DNA of 11,881 bases from Betaproteobacteria bacterium (lineage in GTDB: Bacteria; Pseudomonadota; Gammaproteobacteria; Burkholderiales; Burkholderiaceae_C). Positions 7,188 to 11,881 of this stretch are shown piece after piece. Location of the stretch: positions 1 through 11,881 of the forward strand of contig RFWA01000048.1 of assembly GCA_009922295.1 (NCBI GenBank), given 5' to 3'. The notes under the pieces are model-generated. The model was not told the DNA's origin. It saw only the letters and a program-made list of their open reading frames with translations, and did not search any database. Made by a program: the position numbers and the translations under genes. Each line of letters begins with the position of its first letter. Position 1 is the first letter of the stretch.

Positions 7188-8198
7188 TCAGAGCAAATTG
7201 TAGCGCAGGCCCAACAAGGCCATTGCCGTCAGAAAATCGGTCGGAGGGTCTGCACTAAAGCTCAAGGCTTGACCAGTCACAGGATGGCTAAAGGCCAGTT
7301 GGACGGCATGCAGTGCCTGTCGGTTAATTCCAGCAGCACCGGCTCCGCCATAGGTCTCATCAGACAGTAAGGGGTGGCCCAGCCAAGCCAGATGAACGCG
7401 GATCTGGTGGGTCCGGCCGGTATGCAAGGAGCATCTCACGAGGCAAGTAGCCTCGGCATTCTGTAGCAACTCGATGTCTGTTCTGGCTGGCTTGCCCGCG
7501 TGCTGGTTCAGATCGACGACTGACATCCTCAGCCGATTACGGGGGTCCCGCCCGATAGCAGCCTGAACCTCCTGGCGGCCAGCGCCTGCCCATCGCCGGT
7601 GGGCCAATGCCAGATAACGCCTTTGGACATCGCGCGCTGCAATTGCGCGCACAAGGGCGTCCATGGCGAAGCGAGTTCGGGCCACAACCATCAAGCCGCT
7701 CGTGTCCTTATCCAGCCGATGCACAATGCCCGCACGAGGCAGGTCCATGAAGGCGGCATCCAGAGCCAGCAGGCCGTTGAGCAGGGTGCCACTCCAATTG
7801 CCTGGCGCGGGATGCACCACCAGATTCGCTGGCTTGTTAATCACCATCACATGCTCATCCTGGTAAACCACATCGAGCGCCATCGGCTCTGGCTTAAAGG
7901 CCTGGCTTTGCGGCGTAGGCCGCAGTTCAACCGTCCCAGTGTCTGCGACCTTGACCCTGGCCGCCGGCTTGCTGATCGCGGCGCCGTTGACCGTCACAGC
8001 ACCCAGCACAATCAACTGCTGAAGATAACTGCGTGAAAACTCAGGCACGAGTTCCGCTAGCGTCCGGTCAAGGCGATGCCCATGCTGATGGGCGCCAGCT
8101 ACCCAGACCCGAAGTTCGGCATCCAACCCGGCCTCTGCCTGCTCGTCAAGCCCGTCATCAGCTGCCTCGCTCGATATAATTCGTTCGGTTCTGTTCAA
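7188..8198 (-). CDS. rluD: 23S rRNA pseudouridine(1911/1915/1917) synthase RluD
   Basis: RluD converts three uridines in helix 69 of 23S rRNA to pseudouridine, which matters for the subunit bridge and ribosome assembly. The 336-residue product has an acidic N-terminal lead (1-35) and an S4 domain (about 41-98, HRLDRTLAELVPEFSR). The RluA-family catalytic domain carries INKPANLVVHPAPGN (120-134), the active-site Asp163 in VHRLDKDTSGLMV, and HTGRTHQIRVHLAWLGHPL (259-277). There is no ATG before the S4 domain. I took the TTG at 8196-8198, which has AAGGA 8 bases upstream. A second in-frame TTG at 8126 with AGAGG in front is a possible shorter start and would remove 24 poorly conserved residues. 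The gene is divergent from bamD, a pairing common in proteobacteria. The usual downstream partner pgeF (yfiH) is not here. Confidence 0.95.
   Translation of the reverse strand: MNRTERIISSEAADDGLDEQAEAGLDAELRVWVAGAHQHGHRLDRTLAELVPEFSRSYLQQLIVLGAVTVNGAAISKPAARVKVADTGTVELRPTPQSQAFKPEPMALDVVYQDEHVMVINKPANLVVHPAPGNWSGTLLNGLLALDAAFMDLPRAGIVHRLDKDTSGLMVVARTRFAMDALVRAIAARDVQRRYLALAHRRWAGAGRQEVQAAIGRDPRNRLRMSVVDLNQHAGKPARTDIELLQNAEATCLVRCSLHTGRTHQIRVHLAWLGHPLLSDETYGGAGAAGINRQALHAVQLAFSHPVTGQALSFSADPPTDFLTAMALLGLRYNLL
8175..8180 (+). promoter_or_regulatory. Candidate -10 element (TATAAT) for bamD
   Basis: A perfect TATAAT lies 32 bases before the bamD ATG, which would place the transcript start near 8187 and give a leader of about 26 bases. 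The best -35 at 17-bp spacing (8152-8157, CCGTCA) matches the consensus at only three of six positions. The element falls inside the first codons of rluD if rluD starts at 8198, and upstream of it if rluD starts at 8126. The call is made from sequence alone. Confidence 0.45.
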
Positions 8199-8212
8199 GA
8201 AAGATATCCTTC
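8199..8212. promoter_or_regulatory. 14-bp quasi-palindrome carrying both Shine-Dalgarno sequences
   Basis: The whole stretch between the rluD TTG and the bamD ATG is GAAAGATATCCTTC, a palindrome except for one base pair. Read on the minus strand it presents AAGGA 8 bases before rluD's TTG; read on the plus strand it presents AAAGA 8 bases before bamD's ATG. It therefore probably serves as the ribosome-binding region for both genes. The symmetry could also suit a dimeric DNA-binding protein, but nothing else supports that. Confidence 0.5.
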
Positions 8213-9019
8213 ATGCTTCGAGCCAAATTATCGGTGGTCATCGCTGCGGTGGCGGCCAGTCTCGCTGTGCTTCTGGGAGGCTGCTCCGCCCCGCCTGTGG
8301 ACTCTACTGCGGGCTGGAGCCCGAGCAAGATCTACGCCGAAGCCAAAGATGAGGTGGCGGCCGGGGCCTACGACAAAGCCATCGTTTTATTTGAAAAGCT
8401 GGAAGGGCGTGCTTCTGGAACACCTCTGGCCCAGCAGGCTCAGCTTGAAAAGGCCTATGGGCACTATAAAGCTGGGGAGCAAGCCCAGGCGCTGGCTACC
8501 ATAGAGCGTTTTTTGAAGCTGCACCCGGCCAGCCCTGCCCTTGACTACGCGCTCTACCTCAAGGGGATCGTCAATTTCAATGACGATCTAGGTATGTTTT
8601 CCGCCATAACCCGGCAAGATCTGTCCGAGCGGGACCAAAAAGCGGCCAAGGAATCGTTTGAGTCTTTCAAAGACCTGGTCACACGATTCCCCCAGTCACG
8701 CTACACCCCTGACGCCAACCAGCGCATGGCTTACATCACCAACTCTCTCGCCGACTACGAGGTGCATGTCGCCCGTTATTATTTTGCCAGGGGCGCTTAT
8801 TTGGCAGCCATCAACCGGGCTCAGGTAGCAGTTGCTGACCACGCCAATACGCCATCAGTGGAAGAGGCCCTGATGATTTTGGCCAAATCCTACGATGCCT
8901 TGGGAATGAACCAGCTACGTGACGACGCACAAAGGATCTTGGCCAAAAATTACCCTCAGTCGCCCCACCTCACGGGGGGAGTTAAGGCCAGGACTGATCC
9001 TTGGTGGAAGGTTTGGTAA
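8213..9019 (+). CDS. bamD: Outer membrane protein assembly factor BamD (ComL) lipoprotein
   Basis: BamD is the essential TPR lipoprotein of the BAM complex, bound to BamA at the periplasmic face of the outer membrane, where it takes part in folding beta-barrel proteins. The 268-residue product has a basic start, a hydrophobic signal segment (7-21) and a lipobox LGGC with Cys24 followed by Ser, fitting outer-membrane delivery. TPR pairs start at about residue 38 (IYAEAKDEVAAGAYDKAI). The BamD-typical stretch ALYLKGIVNFND (about 112-123) and FPQSRYTPDANQRMAYI (about 158-174) come next, with RYYFARGAYLAAINRA following in the last third. Length is close to the family norm (E. coli 245). It is the only plus-strand gene here. 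It starts 14 bp from rluD and its last 38 bp overlap the 3' end of the helicase gene on the opposite strand. Confidence 0.96.
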   Translation: MLRAKLSVVIAAVAASLAVLLGGCSAPPVDSTAGWSPSKIYAEAKDEVAAGAYDKAIVLFEKLEGRASGTPLAQQAQLEKAYGHYKAGEQAQALATIERFLKLHPASPALDYALYLKGIVNFNDDLGMFSAITRQDLSERDQKAAKESFESFKDLVTRFPQSRYTPDANQRMAYITNSLADYEVHVARYYFARGAYLAAINRAQVAVADHANTPSVEEALMILAKSYDALGMNQLRDDAQRILAKNYPQSPHLTGGVKARTDPWWKVW

Positions 9020-10994
9020 GGCCTGCCAAAAAAGCAAGAAAATCCTCCGGAGCGGCCAAACGCCGCATCGGCGGCAAGCTGGCTAGCAGCCGTCGACCAT
9101 AGCCCATGCTGCTTAAGCGGGTGTCGCACACGACCAGCACACCGCGGTCGGTTTCGTGCCTGATCAGGCGGCCCGCCCCCTGTTTCAGCGCCACTGCAGC
9201 CTCTGGCAAATAATAGTCTTTGAATACTTTGCGCCCTGCGGCCTCAAGCCTCTGTGCGCGGGCCTCCACCAGCGGATCACCGGGCGACGGAAAGGGCAGC
9301 TTGTCGATGACCACCATCTGCAAGGCGGCACCGGGGATGTCCACTCCCTCCCAAAAAGACGCGGATGCCAGCAGCACGCAACCCGGACCACCCGCCTCGT
9401 TACCCTCACGAAAGCGCTGGATCAATTCCCGCTTAGGCCCTTGGCCCTGCACCAGAATGTGCAGCCCTTGCGTGCTGGAAAACTGCTGCTGCAGCAACCC
9501 ACTGATGACTTGCAGGGCACGCAGACTGGTGGTCAGCACCAGCGTGCGACCACCCAGTATCGGCGCGTGCTGCGCGACAAAGCGGGCTACCTGTTCGCTA
9601 TGGTCGCGCGCAAGCGGCTTGGGCAAGTGCGCCGGGATGTACAAGCCAGCCTGCGCGGCGTAGTCAAACGGACTCTGGATCTTCAGAATCGTCGCGTTGG
9701 CAAGCCCGCAAGGCTCGGTAAACCAGGTCAGGCCTGGGTCATCACCTAAAGTCGCAGAAGTGAAAATCCAGGCGCGACGGTCAGGAGGGTCATCCCTTTC
9801 CCTAAGCAGTCTGGCCTTGACCGTATCGGCAATATCGAGAGGTGTCTCAATCAGCTTAAGGTGAGGACCAACCTCAAGCCAACGGACCGCACCTGCTTCG
9901 CATGGGGCCATGAAGCCAGCCAGCCGTTCGGTGAACGCCAGTGCACGCGTGGCAAGTCGGGATAGCTCGGGCTCAGCTTCGCTGACCTGTGACAGTGCCA
10001 GAGAGGCCTTACCGCAAGCATTGGCAACTGCTGCCATCGCCTCCTGCCAACTGGCCTCATGCAGTGTTTCGGGTGCCTGGCTGAGCCAGCGCAATTTTGT
10101 GGCTGTCGGTTGCCGCCCTACCAGCATGCGCCAATCGAGGGTGGCATGCTCCAGGTCAGAGGCGAGTTGCTGCCAATCGCACCACCCGCGCGCGTGCAGC
10201 ACGCCTAGGCCCAGGAGGTCCCGAGAAAAATCCAGTAACTGTGCCGTGCCAAGCTGGTGCCCCAGAAACAGAACCCCGGTTTCATTCAGTTGATGCGCTT
10301 CATCAAATATCACGGTATTCACGGTCGGCAATAGCTCTGCCACACCAGACTCCCGAACCGCCAGATCAGCAAAAAACAGATGGTGATTCACCACCACAAT
10401 GTCAGCGGCCAGCGCCTCACGCCGGGCTTGATTGACGTAGCAGTCCCGCCAGCTCGGACACGGTGAGCCTAAGCAATTTTCACGCGTGGAGGTCACCATG
10501 GGTATCAGGGACGAACGCTCATCAAGACCCGGTATTTCTGCCAAGTCTCCGGTTTGGGTGGCTTGGGCCCAAAGCTCAATGCGTGCCACGCCAGTCATCG
10601 CCGGCTGATCGGTGAGGTCTACCCGTTCCCGCGCTAATTTCAGCCGATACAGGCAAAGGTAACTGGCGCGCCCCTTTAACACGGCTACCCGGATTGGCAG
10701 GGAGAGCGCCCTAATCAGCCGAGGTAAGTCTCGGCTGAACAACTGATCTTGTAGGGTTTTGGTGGCGGTCGACACCAGTGTCCGCTGGCCACTGAGCAGC
10801 ACCGGCACCAGGTATGAGAAAGTCTTGCCGATGCCCGTACCGGCCTCGACCACCAGAACACCACCGGACTCCAGCGTGCTGGCAATAGCCGCCGCCATGT
10901 CGGACTGGCCTTGCCGAGGACGAAACTCGTCGACCATCTGCGACAAGGTGCCGGCCTCCGCAAAAGCGGCTCGCACCTGCTGTAGCAGCATCAT
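8982..10994 (-). CDS. yoaA: YoaA/DinG-family iron-sulfur ATP-dependent DNA helicase
   Basis: The product is a 670-residue superfamily 2 helicase of the XPD/DinG type, which unwinds DNA 5' to 3' and works in repair and replication restart. Walker A is AGTGIGKT at 51-58. The FeS-domain cysteines are C114 (SYLCLYRL) and C174, C179, C185 (CLGSPCPSWRDC). Motif II is DEAH at 231-234, followed by QLNE, and motif VI is QGAGRLIR at 605-612. The N-terminal PRQGQSDMA element and close spacing to Walker A match E. coli YoaA (636 residues) better than DinG, which is longer. E. coli YoaA partners with the clamp-loader subunit HolC (chi); whether that holds here is inference. The ATG lies 22 bp after the preceding gene's stop with a poor Shine-Dalgarno sequence, and a second ATG follows directly. 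Automated pipelines often label this family 'ATP-dependent DNA helicase' or DinG. Confidence 0.9.
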   Translation of the reverse strand: MMLLQQVRAAFAEAGTLSQMVDEFRPRQGQSDMAAAIASTLESGGVLVVEAGTGIGKTFSYLVPVLLSGQRTLVSTATKTLQDQLFSRDLPRLIRALSLPIRVAVLKGRASYLCLYRLKLARERVDLTDQPAMTGVARIELWAQATQTGDLAEIPGLDERSSLIPMVTSTRENCLGSPCPSWRDCYVNQARREALAADIVVVNHHLFFADLAVRESGVAELLPTVNTVIFDEAHQLNETGVLFLGHQLGTAQLLDFSRDLLGLGVLHARGWCDWQQLASDLEHATLDWRMLVGRQPTATKLRWLSQAPETLHEASWQEAMAAVANACGKASLALSQVSEAEPELSRLATRALAFTERLAGFMAPCEAGAVRWLEVGPHLKLIETPLDIADTVKARLLRERDDPPDRRAWIFTSATLGDDPGLTWFTEPCGLANATILKIQSPFDYAAQAGLYIPAHLPKPLARDHSEQVARFVAQHAPILGGRTLVLTTSLRALQVISGLLQQQFSSTQGLHILVQGQGPKRELIQRFREGNEAGGPGCVLLASASFWEGVDIPGAALQMVVIDKLPFPSPGDPLVEARAQRLEAAGRKVFKDYYLPEAAVALKQGAGRLIRHETDRGVLVVCDTRLSSMGYGRRLLASLPPMRRLAAPEDFLAFLAGLTKPSTKDQSWP

Positions 10995-11016
10995 GGGACA
11001 AGCCGTTCGGGAACAC

Positions 11017-11373
11017 TCACGGGTCGGCAGCGGGGGCGCTGTCCTTAGCCGCCGCCTTGTCGCTCACACGTTGCAGCTGCTCAAAAGCTCTCTCCTTGCG
11101 CTGCTGCGCCTGGATAGCGGACTCTTGCTTTTGCAGTTGATCCAGAATTTTCCGGCGTTGCGCACTGTTGGTCAACAAACAATCGGTGACCGCGAAACGA
11201 GCGTAGCAGGCCATTTCTTGTCGGGTGTGACGTTCGGCCTCTTGCAAGCGTTCAACTTGGATCCGCCGTCGCTCGGCGTCAACATCCATCGGGGCAGGCG
11301 CCAGACCCGACGTCGGTTGCCCAGGCGCTGCCTGGGCCATCAACATCAGAACAAAAAAGAGAATATGGGTCAT
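11017..11373 (-). CDS. Small secreted coiled-coil protein of unknown function
   Basis: I do not recognise a named function. The 118-residue product has a hydrophobic N-terminus (3-13), and a signal peptidase site is plausible after AQA at about 13-15, so it is probably periplasmic. There is no lipobox. The mature part is a Pro/Ala linker and then a highly charged Glu/Arg/Gln region (33-110) likely to form long helices or a coiled coil. Two cysteines, C56 and C65, sit in CYARFAVTDC and could form a disulfide in the periplasm. I recall similar short proteins in Burkholderiales beside zapE or helicase genes, but that is memory, not a search result. Its ATG overlaps the zapE stop by 4 bp (ATGA), so it is probably co-translated with zapE. 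Composition matches its neighbours and gives no hint of transfer. Confidence 0.8.
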   Translation of the reverse strand: MTHILFFVLMLMAQAAPGQPTSGLAPAPMDVDAERRRIQVERLQEAERHTRQEMACYARFAVTDCLLTNSAQRRKILDQLQKQESAIQAQQRKERAFEQLQRVSDKAAAKDSAPAADP

Positions 11374-11881
11374 GTGAGCCGGGTATCTACCAATCTTCGC
11401 TCCAGCGCCAGGAATTCAGCGGATTGCATCTCGTTAAGGCGAGACGCTGTTCGCGGAAACTCATGTGCCAAGGGCCCCTCGGTGTAAAGCATCTCAGGCG
11501 CGACTTCGGCCGACATAATGAGCTTGACCCGGCGGTCATACAACACGTCGATCAGCCAAGTGAAACGCCGCGCCTCTGACGCCATCCGCACTTGCATCTG
11601 GGGCACGTCACTCAAAAAAATAGTATGGAACTGGGAGGCGAGCTCAAGATAGTCATTTTGCGATCGCGGTCCGCCACACAGTGTCTTGAAATCAAACCAG
11701 ACCAGGCCGCCCGCCCTGCGTCGGGCCCGGATCTGCCGGGCCTCGATCTGCAGCACGGGATCTTCATCCTGCGACTCGGCTAGACGGTCAAAGGCCTCGT
11801 CCATCGCCTGTTCGGCCACAGCGCCCAGAGGCGTGTGGTACAGCTTAAGCTGCTCGAAGGTGCGGCGCCGGTAATCGACAC
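11370..11881 (-). CDS. zapE: Cell division protein ZapE (AFG1-like ATPase), C-terminal part (runs off right edge)
   Basis: This is the last 170 codons of an AFG1/ZapE ATPase; the upstream part, with the Walker A and B motifs, lies past base 11881. The frame stays open to the edge (VDYRRRTFEQLKLYHTPLG), so an internal GTG at 11819 is not the real start. Diagnostic family sequence is plain: WFDFKTLCGGPRSQNDYLE and FHTIFLSDVPQM. These lead into EARRFTWLIDVLYDRRVKL and finally the C-terminal EFPRTASRLNEMQS. In E. coli ZapE (YhcM) is an ATPase that associates with the Z-ring late in division and is needed under some stresses; mitochondrial AFG1/LACE1 is the eukaryotic relative. The stop codon overlaps the start of the small secreted protein gene downstream. 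Confidence 0.95.
   Translation of the reverse strand, partial: VDYRRRTFEQLKLYHTPLGAVAEQAMDEAFDRLAESQDEDPVLQIEARQIRARRRAGGLVWFDFKTLCGGPRSQNDYLELASQFHTIFLSDVPQMQVRMASEARRFTWLIDVLYDRRVKLIMSAEVAPEMLYTEGPLAHEFPRTASRLNEMQSAEFLALERRLVDTRLT

Noticed and set aside
8945..8979. C-rich hairpin (CCCC/GGGG arms at 8963-8966 and 8974-8977) followed on the minus strand by a T5 run, as a terminator for the helicase gene
   Set aside because: The T-run is about 13 bases from the stem, the stem is only 4 bp, and it lies within bamD coding sequence; not a canonical terminator.
10759..11487. Plus-strand open frame of 242 codons opposite the helicase, small protein and zapE
   Set aside because: It spans three clearly coding minus-strand genes, and its translation looks like none of any known family.
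1..11881. Mobile element, CRISPR array, tRNA/rRNA, toxin-antitoxin or defence system
   Set aside because: No repeat-spacer pattern, transposase, integrase, tRNA-like fold or defence-type gene was found; genes are housekeeping and closely packed.

Overview
This window looks like ordinary chromosomal DNA from a betaproteobacterium, most likely of the order Burkholderiales and perhaps the family Comamonadaceae. The reasons are the moderately high GC, the gene string hisS-ispG-rodZ-pilW-rlmN-ndk, the long (about 424-residue) IspG, an RluB with a long glycine/arginine-rich tail, and a small secreted protein between zapE and a YoaA/DinG-type helicase. The taxonomic call rests on protein character and gene order only. 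I see no rRNA, tRNA, CRISPR array, insertion sequence, integrase or toxin-antitoxin pair, and nothing that looks recently acquired.

Region 1 (1-4944, all minus strand, read from right to left): ndk, rlmN, pilW/pilF, rodZ, ispG and the start of hisS. Gaps or overlaps between neighbours are only a few bases (ndk-rlmN 8 bp gap, rlmN-pilW 2 bp gap, pilW-rodZ 8 bp overlap, rodZ-ispG stop/start overlap, ispG-hisS 9 bp gap). This is a tightly coupled operon joining nucleotide balance, 23S rRNA/tRNA methylation, type IV pilus secretin assembly, cell-shape control, isoprenoid precursor synthesis and histidine-tRNA charging.

Region 2 (5034-8198, minus strand): rluD, then scpB and rluB. scpB and rluB overlap by 4 bp. 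rluB is separated from ndk by 89 bp that include an inverted repeat reaching into the rluB stop codon. With rlmN, the window carries three 23S rRNA modification enzymes.

Region 3 (8213-9019, plus strand): bamD, the only plus-strand gene, encoding the outer-membrane assembly lipoprotein. It starts back-to-back with rluD, with only 14 bp between the two start codons. It ends inside the 3' end of the helicase gene on the other strand (38 bp convergent overlap).

Region 4 (8982-11881, minus strand): the 3' part of zapE (running off the right edge), a 118-codon gene for a small secreted protein of unknown function, and a yoaA/dinG-type iron-sulfur helicase. zapE and the small gene overlap by 4 bp, so they are probably translated together.

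I did not find an undescribed system. The points most worth a second look are the symmetrical 14-bp rluD/bamD intergenic palindrome with a perfect TATAAT nearby, the uncharacterised two-cysteine protein coupled to zapE, the low-complexity tail of RluB with an ordered motif inside it, the inverted repeat between rluB and ndk, and the convergent bamD/yoaA overlap.
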